Shown here: piece after piece, positions 52,483-61,051 of the stretch
Numbering within the stretch: the first letter of the stretch is position 1
Layout: each line of letters opens with the position of its first letter
Assembly (NCBI GenBank): GCA_963664835.2
Contig: CAXXUG010000011.1
Span: 62,001-126,000 of the forward strand
DNA: 64,000 nucleotides
Reading direction: 5' to 3'
From: G963664835 sp963664835
GTDB lineage: Bacteria > Chloroflexota > UBA6077 > FW602-bin22 > JBCLEL01
The notes under the pieces: generated by a model
Database searches by the model: none
Seen by the model: the letters and a program-made list of their open reading frames with translations, nothing else
What the model was told of the DNA's origin: nothing
Made by a program: the position numbers and the translations under genes

Positions 52483-53343
52483 ATGCCGGCCATTCGCATC
52501 GACGGACGAAAATTGGCGTCCGCTCATCTGGACAGACTGCAAGCAGAGATTACGGAGTTCGCCGAGCAGTTCGGCGCCGGCCCCAAGTTGGCAGTTGTGC
52601 GGGTGGGCGCTGACCAAGCGTCCGCCAGCTACGCCAGGCAGATTCGTCGGACATTCGAACGGCGGGGCGCCTCCTCGGTCGAGATCGAGCTGCCCGGCGA
52701 CGCTGACACCGAGCGGGCTCTGGCCAAAATAAGGCGGTTGAACACCGACCCAGAGGTACACGGAATTATGCTCCAAGCTCCTCTGCCCGCCGGCATTCCC
52801 TGGCGTCAGGTAGCGGATGCGGTTGCCCCGGAAAAAGACGTGGACGGTGTCACCTCCACAAATCTTGGTCTCTTGGCGGCTGGCGACGGCTCGGCGATGC
52901 CGCCGGCCACCCCGGCTGGCGGCATGGAGATACTGCGCGATAGCGGTGTGAGAATCGTTGGTTCTCTTGCGACCGTGGTCGGCCGGTCCAACGTCGTAGG
53001 ACTTCCGATGGCGCTAATGCTCGTCCGTGCGCATAGCACGGTCACTGTCTGCCACACCAGAACGCCGGACATGGCGGCAGCGTGCCGGTCCGCCGACATC
53101 CTCTGCGTTGCGGCCGGTCGCTCTCATCTGGTCACGGCTGACATGGTGAAGCCAGGCGCTGTGGTGCTGGATTTCGGCGTGAATTTCGCCAATGGCAAGA
53201 TGGTCGGCGATGTAGCGTTCGAAGAGGTGGCTCGCGTCGCCGGCGCTATCACGCCTGTGCCTGGGGGAACCGGCCCGATGACGAACGTATGCCTGTTGGC
53301 CAACACACTGTTGGCGGCTCGACGCGCGATGGATAAGGGATAA
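52483..53343 (+). CDS. folD: FolD methylenetetrahydrofolate dehydrogenase with cyclohydrolase lysine replaced by Ile
   Basis: The ATG at 52483 follows GGGAGG and gives 286 residues with E. coli FolD numbering. The NADP-binding domain (GRSNVVGLPMALML), the folate-site tyrosine Y50, Q98 (GIMLQAPLP) and D121 (EKDVDG) are all conserved. The lysine required for cyclohydrolase activity, K54 in E. coli (YVASK), is Ile here: Y50-A-R-Q-I54. I infer a monofunctional 5,10-methylene-THF dehydrogenase, comparable to monofunctional FolD homologues known to have lost this lysine. The missing step may be done by the FchA-like protein encoded 192 bases upstream. It supplies one-carbon units for purines, methionine and formate. 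Confidence 0.9.
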   Translation: MPAIRIDGRKLASAHLDRLQAEITEFAEQFGAGPKLAVVRVGADQASASYARQIRRTFERRGASSVEIELPGDADTERALAKIRRLNTDPEVHGIMLQAPLPAGIPWRQVADAVAPEKDVDGVTSTNLGLLAAGDGSAMPPATPAGGMEILRDSGVRIVGSLATVVGRSNVVGLPMALMLVRAHSTVTVCHTRTPDMAAACRSADILCVAAGRSHLVTADMVKPGAVVLDFGVNFANGKMVGDVAFEEVARVAGAITPVPGGTGPMTNVCLLANTLLAARRAMDKG

Positions 53344-53397
53344 GGCCTAGGATCTGCGTCCCCACCGAAAAAGACTTGGTCGTAGACCTAGATTAGC

Positions 53398-54741
53398 TCA
53401 GGGCAGGCTGCCGGCCCGCGCCCCCGCGAACGCTTCAGCCCGACGGTCGTAACGTCTCAGGGCGATTACCGTCACGCCGGCGACAAGAATCAGGGCCACC
53501 GTACCGAAAATCAGGCCATCCATGTGCCACCTATCGGCGAGCGGGCCACCTATTCCCGCGCCAACTAGCTGGCCTACACCCAGCAGCATTGAATAGGCGC
53601 CCATTACTGGACCCCGATGAACGGGATTTTCGTCCGATATGTCGGCGAGATAGGCCAGCGCCGCGGGAGTGAATCCTGCCAACACAAATACGGACACGCC
53701 CACAATCGCGGCCAGCACGATTATCTGCACAGTTGCGTGACTCGGGCTGTGATTGAGCGCGAAGAGGAACACGCCTTCGAACACGCCTCCACCGGTTGCT
53801 ATCAGCATGATCGTAGTCTTCTTGATCCGCTCGAGCTGCAGGCTCCAGAAGAGCATTCCCGCTCCGAAAACCAGGCCGAAGAGTGCCATGCCATTGCCGA
53901 TTTGATCGCCGGTAAAACCGCCGGCCAAGAGCTGCCCGGTCGCATCGTCCTCGGCCGCCTGCAGCACCGCGTGGGTCAACCACAGTCCGAGCACGCCATT
54001 CACCGCCAACCAGGCCGGCGCGAACCTAAGCAAATGGACATTCTTCAATATGGACAAGGATTCGAGTATCCGGTGCCTGCTGCCGGAGCGACTCGAGACT
54101 TCTCGAACGGTCCAGAAGGCCACTGCGGCGAGAATATATGATGCCAGGCTGACAAACAGCGCGTCGGGACCGAACTGGTCCCAGAGCTTGGCTCCCAGGA
54201 CCGCACCTCCCAGCAACCCCCCTGCCGTGGCGATCTCGTACACGCCGACGATTCGACCGCGTAGTCCGACATCTTCAACGCTGGTTTCCGCTATGTATCC
54301 GAGAGTAGCCGGTGCCGAGCTGGCGGTTGAGAATCCCTTGAGAAAAAAGATTGTCAGGAGGATCAATATAGTGACGGTAGCCGGCAGTCTCACGTTTGAC
54401 TCCAGCGAGACGCCGACGATGAGCAGTGTGATCGCCACCGCACCGCAGGCGACGCCCAGCTCCATGTAGCGCCGCCGGCCCGATCTGTCCGATAGCGCTC
54501 CGAATATCGGCGCCGTACTCAACTCCGCCAGATAGAACGCGATCGTGAACAGGCTCAAGAGCGAGGCGCTGCCCAACGTGATGAGGCCAGCTACTCTGAT
54601 GTCGCCTGAAACGCTGGGCAGATATGGACCCGCAAGAATCAACGCTGTGAGCGAGGCGGACGCCGCCGAAGCGATTCTCAGCAGCAAGGAGCCGACCAGG
54701 CATCCCCACATGGGCAGCGGAATCGAGAAGAGCCTAGTCAT
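53398..54741 (-). CDS. Major facilitator superfamily transporter
   Basis: This 447-residue membrane protein has about 12 hydrophobic helices in two bundles. The MFS motif A is visible between helices 2 and 3 (GALSDRSGRRRYMELG), and a related repeat in the second half reads ISDENPVHRGPVMGAYSMLLGVGQLVGAGIGG. Small-residue-rich helices favour proton-coupled transport. The start is ATG 54741. The second half resembles drug-efflux-type MFS carriers; the ligand cannot be told. It is convergent with folD and just downstream of the redox operon on the minus strand (gap of about 113 bases), so it may be read from it. Confidence 0.88.
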   Translation of the reverse strand: MTRLFSIPLPMWGCLVGSLLLRIASAASASLTALILAGPYLPSVSGDIRVAGLITLGSASLLSLFTIAFYLAELSTAPIFGALSDRSGRRRYMELGVACGAVAITLLIVGVSLESNVRLPATVTILILLTIFFLKGFSTASSAPATLGYIAETSVEDVGLRGRIVGVYEIATAGGLLGGAVLGAKLWDQFGPDALFVSLASYILAAVAFWTVREVSSRSGSRHRILESLSILKNVHLLRFAPAWLAVNGVLGLWLTHAVLQAAEDDATGQLLAGGFTGDQIGNGMALFGLVFGAGMLFWSLQLERIKKTTIMLIATGGGVFEGVFLFALNHSPSHATVQIIVLAAIVGVSVFVLAGFTPAALAYLADISDENPVHRGPVMGAYSMLLGVGQLVGAGIGGPLADRWHMDGLIFGTVALILVAGVTVIALRRYDRRAEAFAGARAGSLP

Positions 54742-54854
54742 CAGCGGTCGACGTGGGTCACTAGCGCGAAGGCGCCGCGATCACGGGCAGCGGACAGCGG
54801 GCAGGGGATCCTGTTGGCGAACCTGGGACGATTCTAGGCTGTCGGTTTTCGCGG

Positions 54855-55322
54855 CTATCCAATTTCGTCAAGATCAGCGAGAACCGCCGCCGAGTGCCCA
54901 CTCGGCGAAACCTGCGGATACGTCTTCTTGATCAGGCCATCCTCGCCAATAATGAACGTGCTGCGCAGCAACCCCGTGAACTTCCTTCCATCGCGCTCCT
55001 GCTCCCCCCACGCGCCGTAGGCTTCAATCGCCTCGCGGTTGGGGTCCGCAAGAAGAGGGAACTGCAGCGAAAACTTCTTGGCAAATGCCAGGTGTGAGTC
55101 CAAGTCGTCCGGGCTGACGCCGAGAACCTCGGCGTTACGTTCCGTGTACTTATCGTAGTCGTCACGAAACGCTGTCGACTCGACCGTTCAACCAGGTGTG
55201 TCATCCCTCCCGTAGAAATAGAGGACAACAGTCTTCTTACCGGCAAAATCGTCCAGGGATATGCTCCCGCCGGTCGAGGACGGTAGAGTGAACTTAGGTG
55301 CGGCCTCGCCGGCTTGGGGCAT
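54855..55322 (-). CDS. bcp: Bcp/PrxQ-type peroxiredoxin, predicted selenoprotein (Sec45 encoded by UGA)
   Basis: From ATG 55322 the frame reads MPQAGEAAPKFTLPSSTGGS, then VVLYFYGRDDTPG, UGA (55190-55188), TVESTAFRDDYDKY and on to ADLDEIG at 54855. Excluding that UGA, the frame is open and matches Bcp/PrxQ over its whole 155 residues. In Bcp the motif is TPGCT with the peroxidatic cysteine at C45 in E. coli; here UGA is codon 45, exactly in its place. A hairpin follows 8 bases after the UGA (55180-55157), where bacterial SECIS elements lie. I infer selenocysteine insertion. The protein would reduce peroxides through the thiol-redox partners encoded upstream. A nonsense mutation is the alternative, but conservation on both sides argues against it. 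TTG 55334 is another possible start. Confidence 0.75.
55157..55180 (-). promoter_or_regulatory. Candidate bacterial SECIS hairpin after the UGA
   Basis: On the minus strand, AGUCG and CGACU pair as a 5-bp outer stem. Inside it, an A-A mismatch is followed by CA/UG pairing, a bulged G and CG/CG closing a UUU loop. It begins 8 bases and its loop lies about 19-21 bases after the UGA, within the range for bacterial SECIS elements. It does not exactly match the E. coli fdhF element. Confidence 0.45.
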
Positions 55323-55375
55323 CCTGTTTCGAGTCAATCGTTACCTCGCTTTCGCACTGTTTGTCGCGGGCACAC

Positions 55376-55918
55376 TCAGCTAGTGGGCTTCCACTTGATG
55401 ATGCATCCGATAGGCTTGGTCTCGGCCACCGGAACCTCCCGGCCGGCCAGGATCGATTCTACCGCATCTCGGAAGTAGCTAACTGTGACGTCCTCGGGAC
55501 GCTCGTAATTGTCGTCAAAAGCGCCGTGATACCGCATCCGCCTATCCTGATCGAACAGGAATATCTCCGGCGTACGCTCGGCGCCGTATGCCCGGGCGAC
55601 CTCCTGGGACTCGTCGTAAAGATACGGGAACGGATATCCCTTCGCATCGGCTCGCATCTTCATACGCTCGAAACCGTCGGCAGGCATGGCATTGGCGTCG
55701 TTCGAGCTGATTATGACCATTGAAAGGCCCTGATCTGCGTAGTCACGTTGTGCATCGATCAACCGACCCTCCCAAGCCTGGGCGAACGGACAGTGGTTGC
55801 AGTTGAACACGATGGCAACCGCCTTTCTGTCGGCGAGAGCGCTCAGGCTGTGGTGATTGCCGTCGACGCCGGGCAGATCATAGCTGATCGCCTCGTCGCC
55901 TAAATTCAAGTTTGCCAA
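55376..55918 (-). CDS. Thioredoxin-fold redoxin (AhpC/TSA-like) with CxxC
   Basis: This 180-residue protein is a redoxin/thioredoxin-like enzyme: the strand AVAIVFNCNHCPFAQAW carries a C40-N-H-C43 active site, followed by the thioredoxin-fold DYADQGLSMVIISSNDANAMPADGF. The C-terminal half has YLYDESQEVARAYGAERTPEIFLFD with the conserved cis-Pro. Such FNCNHCP proteins are cytosolic thiol oxidoreductases or peroxiredoxin relatives. It is the middle gene of a three-gene minus-strand set, 29 bases after the small thioredoxin-fold gene and 53 before the Sec-peroxiredoxin. It may reduce the peroxiredoxin, though that is an inference from proximity. Confidence 0.88.
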   Translation of the reverse strand: MANLNLGDEAISYDLPGVDGNHHSLSALADRKAVAIVFNCNHCPFAQAWEGRLIDAQRDYADQGLSMVIISSNDANAMPADGFERMKMRADAKGYPFPYLYDESQEVARAYGAERTPEIFLFDQDRRMRYHGAFDDNYERPEDVTVSYFRDAVESILAGREVPVAETKPIGCIIKWKPTS

Positions 55919-55947
55919 TTCGTATCAAACCTCCATTCGGATCATAT

Positions 55948-56274
55948 TCAGTCCTTGGCGGCGAGTAGCCCACGCCGGATCGTGTCCTTCGAGGGCAAGG
56001 GGGAGATGCGGCCATCTTCGTGGCGGTAGGTTCTGCAGGTTAGTCCATAGTAAACGTCACCGACCGGCGGATCGATGTCACGTCCATCTACCAGGATGGT
56101 CGGTGATCCGGGAAACCCTATCTCGCGGGCCTTTTCGTCGGTTGTGATCTCGGTTCGGACAATCGTAGCTTCGATCCCTTCCTCCCGCATAGTGTCCTCC
56201 AACCGCTCTAAGCATTGGTGGTGCGAGGGGCACTCTTCCCAGAAGAGGAAGTCGATTCTCTTCGGTCCTTCCAT
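55948..56274 (-). CDS. Small thioredoxin-fold protein (DUF-type, possible electron donor)
   Basis: This 108-residue protein opens with KRIDFLFWEECPSHHQCLERL, a strand-turn-helix with two cysteines (C15 and C21) where thioredoxins have CxxC. It continues with a beta-alpha-beta unit (IEATIVRTEITTDEKAREIGFPGSPTILVDGRDID) including the cis-proline loop PGSPTILVDG. It resembles small 'thioredoxin family' proteins found next to alkylmercury lyase or heavy-metal genes. Adjacent to it, the P-type ATPase gene at 56597 is divergent. The redox spacing is atypical (C-x5-C), so activity is uncertain. A TATAAT promoter at 56313-56342 could drive it and the two downstream redoxin genes. Confidence 0.78.
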   Translation of the reverse strand: MEGPKRIDFLFWEECPSHHQCLERLEDTMREEGIEATIVRTEITTDEKAREIGFPGSPTILVDGRDIDPPVGDVYYGLTCRTYRHEDGRISPLPSKDTIRRGLLAAKD

Positions 56275-56596
56275 TGGATAAATCCTCGTTTCGTTGTCGA
56301 TCGCTCGAAGTGATTATAAGTTAGCGTGAAACGGCCGTACAATGTGCGCCGCGCTCGGCAATCAGGCGGCTAACCGTCGAAAACCGGCCCTCCCGGGAAT
56401 GGCGTAGTCGCGGATTCATCTCTGATTTCGGACTGGAGCAAAAGAGCGCAGGCGCCCTCCAGAGATCAAGCGGAGATCGATATGCTTAAGAATTGATGGT
56501 CTGCCATCCATTTTTAGATGATCATGTCACTCTCACGATGCAACTTCGCATCACGCCTACGAGGGACCAAGTGTATAAGGAACAGGGCGGCCTGAC
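56275..56596. other. Divergent promoter region of redox operon and metal ATPase
   Basis: This 322-base gap between divergent genes has the minus-strand promoter at 56313-56342. For the plus-strand ATPase gene I see no convincing promoter and no metal-responsive operator palindrome. Confidence 0.35.
56313..56342 (-). promoter_or_regulatory. Candidate promoter of the thiol-redox operon
   Basis: On the minus strand, TTGTAC (56342-56337), an 18-base spacer and a perfect TATAAT (56318-56313). The -35 is weak (3/6). The start codon of the first gene lies 38 bases further on. Confidence 0.45.
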
Positions 56597-58741
56597 TTGG
56601 CAATAGAAACTTCGACGGTGCCGGGCGTAAGTACCAAGCTTCATGTGACCGGAATGGATTGCTCCGATTGCGCTGCGTCCATCGGCCGAAACGTCGGCAA
56701 AATGGAGGGCGTAATCTCGGCCGAAGTCAGCTTCGCAACATCCAGAATGATCGTAGCCCACGACGAAACCCTGCCCGTCTCCAAGATCATTGCGACAGTA
56801 GAACAAAGTGGCTACGGCGCAACAGTCGCATTCGACGCTCAAGAGTCGGACACAAAAACGGAGGGCATGTGGATACCTGAGAGCCGAGTGGTGGAGACTT
56901 GTGCCTCAGGACTGGCGACGGCGGCAGGCTTCGTCGCAATCGCGGTCAACGCACCTGTGGTTGCCCAGGGACTTTTCGGGATAGCAATCGTGTTCGGCGG
57001 CTATCGCTTTGCCCGCCGTGGCGCTTATTCATTGGTTCGCTCCCGCGCGCTGGACATGAACGTGTTGATGTCGCTTGCTGTAGTTGGCGCCATCATTCTC
57101 GGGCATTGGGAAGAAGCGGCCGTAGTATCGTTTCTTTTCGCCCTCGGGAACTTGCTCGAGTCCCATACCATCGGGCGTGCGCGTGGCGCGATCAACGACC
57201 TGATTAAGCTAACGCCGGCGGAGGCGCGGGTTCGGCGGGGCGACCGGCGAGTCTCGCTGCCATCGAGCGAAATCAAAGTGGACGACGTGATTGTCCTGGC
57301 CGCCGGCGAGCGTATCCCTCTCGATGGACAGGTAATTGCCGGCGGCTCGTCGGTGGACCAGGCTCCCATCACCGGTGAATCGATGCCTGTCGATAAGAGC
57401 ATCGGCGACGAAGTCTTCGCCGGTTCTATCAATGGCGAAGGATATCTCGAGGTTAAAGTAAGCCGGCCATATCACGAGAATACGATCAATCGCATAGTCC
57501 GGTCGGTAGAGGAGGCCCAGGCAAGGAAAGCGCCAATCGAACGCTTGGTTGACAGCTTCGCCCGGCGTTACACGCCGGCAGTTGTCGCCATCGCGATCTT
57601 GATGATGTTGGTTCCCTGGCTCGGCTTCGGCCAGACATTCGAATCGGGATTCTACCGGGCGTTGGTTCTCCTGGTAATCGCTTGCCCATGCGCTTTGGTG
57701 ATCTCGACGCCGGTTGCGACTGTCGCGGGCATCGCCCGAGCGGCGCGGGCCGGCCTGCTGATAAAGGGTGGGGCATACCTGGAGGCCGCTCGCTCGATTC
57801 GGGCGGTCGCCTTCGACAAGACCGGTACGCTTACACACGGACGGCCGGCGGTCGTGGATATTGTGCCGGTAGATGGCACGCCAGTAGACGACGTGCTTAG
57901 AATCGCGGCAGCTATCGAGTCTCAATCGAGCCATCCATTTGCTCTGGCGATACAGTGGCACCACCGGCACACCGGCGCATCGATGGCGCCGGCATCAGAC
58001 TTCGCCGTGTTGACCGGAAGGGGAGCGCGAGCAAGGATTGACGGCCGGCTCTGCCACATAGGCAGCGGTCGGCTCTTCGACGAGCTGCGCGTAGACTACA
58101 GCGAGCTGAGCGAGGCGATGACGCACCACGAGTCGACGGGCCGGACTACGCTACTGGTGGCTGCAGATGGCAGGTGCTTGGGACTTGTCGCCGTCGAAGA
58201 CACGATCAGACCGGAGGCGCGTGGGGTGGTGGAAGCCTTGCATCGGGCCGGGGTAAGACCGGTCGTGATACTCTCCGGCGACCATGAACGAACGGCCCGA
58301 GTGGTAGCTGACCGCGTTGGCTCCGACGAGGTGAGAGCGGGGTTGCTGCCGGAGCAGAAGTCAGGCGCTATCGCCGGACTGATCGCTCAACACGGGCCGG
58401 TGGCAATGATCGGTGATGGCGTCAATGACGCGCCGGCGCTGGCCAGCGCCTCCGTTGGCATGGCCATGGGCGTCGTTGGGTCGGATGTCGCGCTCGAGAC
58501 CGCCGACATCGCGCTGATGTCCGACGATCTGAGCAAGATCCCGGCCGTCATCCGGTTCAGTGGCACGGCAGTTGAGACTATCCGGCAGAACATTGCGATT
58601 TCACTGGCCGCGAAAGTGGTCTTCGTTGCGCTCGGCGGTTTGGGGTTCGTCGGACTATGGATAGCAGTCTTCGCCGACATGGGAATTTCGCTGTTGGTGA
58701 CCGCCAATGCCATGCGGCTCCTGCGTTCACGGGACCTCTGA
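56597..58741 (+). CDS. P1B-type Zn/Cd/Pb-translocating P-type ATPase
   Basis: This 714-residue metal exporter contains an N-terminal metal-binding HMA domain (GMDCSDC, C20 and C23), membrane segments, the CPC metal site (C363-P364-C365), the phosphorylated aspartate D407 in DKTGTLT, the SSHPFA motif, and the GDGVNDAPAL hinge. The final helix shows ADMGISLLVTANAMRLL, the Asp-x-Gly signature of P1B-2 pumps that export Zn2+, Cd2+ or Pb2+ rather than Cu+. The start is probably TTG 56597 (no ATG fits before the HMA domain), with AAGGAACAGGG some way upstream. It is divergent from a thioredoxin-fold gene, so metal and redox stress responses may be linked. No MerR or ArsR regulator is adjacent. Confidence 0.93.
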   Translation: MAIETSTVPGVSTKLHVTGMDCSDCAASIGRNVGKMEGVISAEVSFATSRMIVAHDETLPVSKIIATVEQSGYGATVAFDAQESDTKTEGMWIPESRVVETCASGLATAAGFVAIAVNAPVVAQGLFGIAIVFGGYRFARRGAYSLVRSRALDMNVLMSLAVVGAIILGHWEEAAVVSFLFALGNLLESHTIGRARGAINDLIKLTPAEARVRRGDRRVSLPSSEIKVDDVIVLAAGERIPLDGQVIAGGSSVDQAPITGESMPVDKSIGDEVFAGSINGEGYLEVKVSRPYHENTINRIVRSVEEAQARKAPIERLVDSFARRYTPAVVAIAILMMLVPWLGFGQTFESGFYRALVLLVIACPCALVISTPVATVAGIARAARAGLLIKGGAYLEAARSIRAVAFDKTGTLTHGRPAVVDIVPVDGTPVDDVLRIAAAIESQSSHPFALAIQWHHRHTGASMAPASDFAVLTGRGARARIDGRLCHIGSGRLFDELRVDYSELSEAMTHHESTGRTTLLVAADGRCLGLVAVEDTIRPEARGVVEALHRAGVRPVVILSGDHERTARVVADRVGSDEVRAGLLPEQKSGAIAGLIAQHGPVAMIGDGVNDAPALASASVGMAMGVVGSDVALETADIALMSDDLSKIPAVIRFSGTAVETIRQNIAISLAAKVVFVALGGLGFVGLWIAVFADMGISLLVTANAMRLLRSRDL

Positions 58742-58916
58742 CGCGGGCGCGCTCTTAGAACGCATCGTTTTCTCGTTTACGATAGCGATTTCGCCCAACG
58801 CAATGCCTTCAACGGCGAAGAGATAGGCTCATAGTCCGGTCGGAGGCAAATTATCAACGATTGATTATCATTAGGCTTACGCCGCTTGGCGAATATCTCA
58901 CATGGGAGGGTGTCGA

Positions 58917-59699
58917 ATGAGAGTCGAGAGGTATGGAAACACATCTTTGCAAGTATCGAAGATATGCTATGGCACGGGATTGACGGGACCCCTTCGATTC
59001 AAGCGGACACCCGCCGAGGGCGGCCGGCTGTTCCGCTACGCCCACGAGCGCGGCATCAACTTCTGGGATACAGCTGATGGGTACAGGACCCACCCCCACG
59101 TTGCCGAGGGTCTGCAAGGTCTGGAACGTGAATCGGTGGTGGTCAATACGAAGACGGGTTCTAAGGGCTACTCTTCGGCCCTCGCCGACGTCGAACGGTT
59201 TCTTCGCGAGCTCCGGACAGAATACGTTGACATCGTGCTGCTGCACGGCGTCGAAACCTTGGAGGATTTCAGGTCGCGCCGTGGCGCGCTCGATGGGCTC
59301 CTCGAAGCGAAGTCACGTGGTTGGGTGCGCGCAGTGGGCCTGTCCAGTCACCTCGCTACCGGTCGAATCATCGAAGAGGTGGCCAGATCGACCGAGATCA
59401 AGGTCCTGTTGACTCTTTACAACCAGAGCGGGCTAATGCTGCACAGTGGAACTATTGCCGAGCATAGCCGGCTACTCGAAGACGTGTACAGGGCCGGCAA
59501 GGGAATTTGCTTGATGAAGGTGCTCGCCGATGGCGCTCTGGCCGGCTCGGCCGAGGAAGCGATACGGCAGGCGGTGGAATATCCTTACGCCCATTCGGCC
59601 ACGATCGGGTTCCGGGACGAGCATCAGATCGACATGGCCGTTCGAATCGCGGAAGGCAAGTCGGTGGCGCCGGATCTTGTCGAGCAGGCGGTAGGCTGA
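58917..59699 (+). CDS. Aldo/keto reductase
   Basis: The ATG at 58917 follows GGGAGGG and gives 260 residues. It is a short aldo/keto reductase: D51 and Y56 in FWDTADGYRTHP, the lysine in VVVNTKTGSKGY, and the histidine in VLLHGVETLEDF. The C-terminal NADPH-binding segment is shorter than usual (SATIGFRDEHQIDMAV), and the C-terminal loops are reduced, so it may belong to a truncated or divergent AKR subgroup. The overall length (260 versus about 320) is at the low end. It is followed by a sialidase-like gene after 99 bases on the same strand; the two may be cotranscribed. Confidence 0.9.
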   Translation: MRVERYGNTSLQVSKICYGTGLTGPLRFKRTPAEGGRLFRYAHERGINFWDTADGYRTHPHVAEGLQGLERESVVVNTKTGSKGYSSALADVERFLRELRTEYVDIVLLHGVETLEDFRSRRGALDGLLEAKSRGWVRAVGLSSHLATGRIIEEVARSTEIKVLLTLYNQSGLMLHSGTIAEHSRLLEDVYRAGKGICLMKVLADGALAGSAEEAIRQAVEYPYAHSATIGFRDEHQIDMAVRIAEGKSVAPDLVEQAVG

Positions 59700-59798
59700 T
59701 CCTTTACCTGAAGGTCTTCGCCACCGTCCCAGTCCGGCCGCGCAACCGGCGACAGGTTACCGAGTAGGGGCACGATCACCATCGGGAGGGTCAGTACT

Positions 59799-60935
59799 AT
59801 GGGCAACGTCAGAGTCAAGGATCGGCGGGATGTAACTATATATCGCGATGAGTTCGCCTATGTATCGCATCCGACCGTGGCCAAGCTGCAAAACGGCGAC
59901 TACCTGGTCGCCTTCAACGAGAGCCTGGTCCGCCAGCCGTACACTCATCCGCCATCGGATCCCCGCTATGTGAACCTGATCTCGCGAAGTCGGGACGGGG
60001 GATTTACCTGGGAGCTTCCACGAGTCGCACCAGGCTATGAGTGGACCGGCGTCGAGTGCCCGGGCATTATCCAGATATCCAGCGGTGAGGTCCTGCTCAA
60101 TCAGTGGCAGTTCAAGTGGTACCCTCTCGAGACAGGGCGCAAGCTGGCAGCCGAAGCCTCGGATTCAGAGGAGATCCAGGCGTTCGACCCTACACAGCGG
60201 AAATGGCTAGCGTTCGAAGATGTCGTTGATTGGGAACAATCACCTTTCCCTTGGGCGCGGGGAGACTCCGGATGCTTCGTCAGCGTAAGCCGGGACGACG
60301 GAGCGACATGGGACACCTCCGTCAAGGTCGATATTTCGCCTCACAGGCGCGGCTATAGCCCGCGTCCTCCCACCGAGCTCGAAGACGGCACTCTGCTGAT
60401 GTCGCTCGGAGGCCATGATGCGTACAGAGTGATCTACGTGGTTAGATCGACCGATCGGGGAAAGAGCTGGGGCCGGCAGGTTGCGGTCGCTGCCAGCAGT
60501 TCCGGATTCAGCTTCAGCGAGCCGGCGATTCTGGCCTTGGCCGATGGCAAGGTAACCGTGGTCTGGAGAGAGAACAACCATGGCCGGCTGTGCCAGTCCG
60601 ACTCCTACGATGGCGGTCTTACGTGGACGGCGATGCGGCAGACCGAAATGTGGGGATATCCCTGTCACCTGGTAGGTCTGTCAGACGGCAGGATCTTGTG
60701 CATCTACGGCCACCGCCGGCCGCCCTACGGAATCAGGGCCTGCCTCAGTGCAGACCAGGGAGAAACCTGGGACATGGCGCACGAGCTGATCATCCGCGAT
60801 GACATGAAGAACTCGAACCTAGGCTATCCCACGGCCATAGAGCAAGATGACGGTACTGTATTCGCGGCGTACTACGGCGAGAACAAAGAGGGCGTCACCT
60901 ACGTGATGGGGTCCCACTTCGAGCTTCCATTCTGA
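59799..60935 (+). CDS. Sialidase-like (BNR/Asp-box) beta-propeller protein
   Basis: This 378-residue protein has at least five Asp-box repeats with S-x-D-x-G-x-(T/S)-W (SRSRDGGFTW, SVSRDDGATW, VRSTDRGKSW, SDSYDGGLTW, CLSADQGETW). Their spacing predicts a six-bladed propeller of the exo-sialidase/neuraminidase fold. The N-terminal FAYVSHPTVAKLQNGDYLVAFNE fits blade 1. No signal peptide is visible, so it may be cytoplasmic and act on imported oligosaccharides. Arg triad residues could not be assigned with confidence, so the activity could be sialidase, another glycosidase or a binding function. CGGGAGGG precedes the ATG. It is followed by a hairpin terminator. Confidence 0.82.
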   Translation: MGNVRVKDRRDVTIYRDEFAYVSHPTVAKLQNGDYLVAFNESLVRQPYTHPPSDPRYVNLISRSRDGGFTWELPRVAPGYEWTGVECPGIIQISSGEVLLNQWQFKWYPLETGRKLAAEASDSEEIQAFDPTQRKWLAFEDVVDWEQSPFPWARGDSGCFVSVSRDDGATWDTSVKVDISPHRRGYSPRPPTELEDGTLLMSLGGHDAYRVIYVVRSTDRGKSWGRQVAVAASSSGFSFSEPAILALADGKVTVVWRENNHGRLCQSDSYDGGLTWTAMRQTEMWGYPCHLVGLSDGRILCIYGHRRPPYGIRACLSADQGETWDMAHELIIRDDMKNSNLGYPTAIEQDDGTVFAAYYGENKEGVTYVMGSHFELPF

Positions 60936-60974
60936 ACGATCCAAGCGCGAACTGCAATACGCTGCTGGGGGGAT

Positions 60975-60994
60975 CCCACCCGGTTGTGGGTGGG
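60975..60994 (+). terminator. Hairpin between convergent sialidase and cytochrome c genes
   Basis: CCCACCC (60975-60981) and GGGTGGG (60988-60994) form a perfect 7-bp stem with a 6-base loop, 40 bases past the sialidase stop. It can serve both convergent genes; a short A run follows. Confidence 0.6.
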
Positions 60995-61051
60995 AAAGAT
61001 CTTGGCCGGCGGTTAAGACTCGGTCTCCTGCCGGCCGTTCGAACGATCTCT

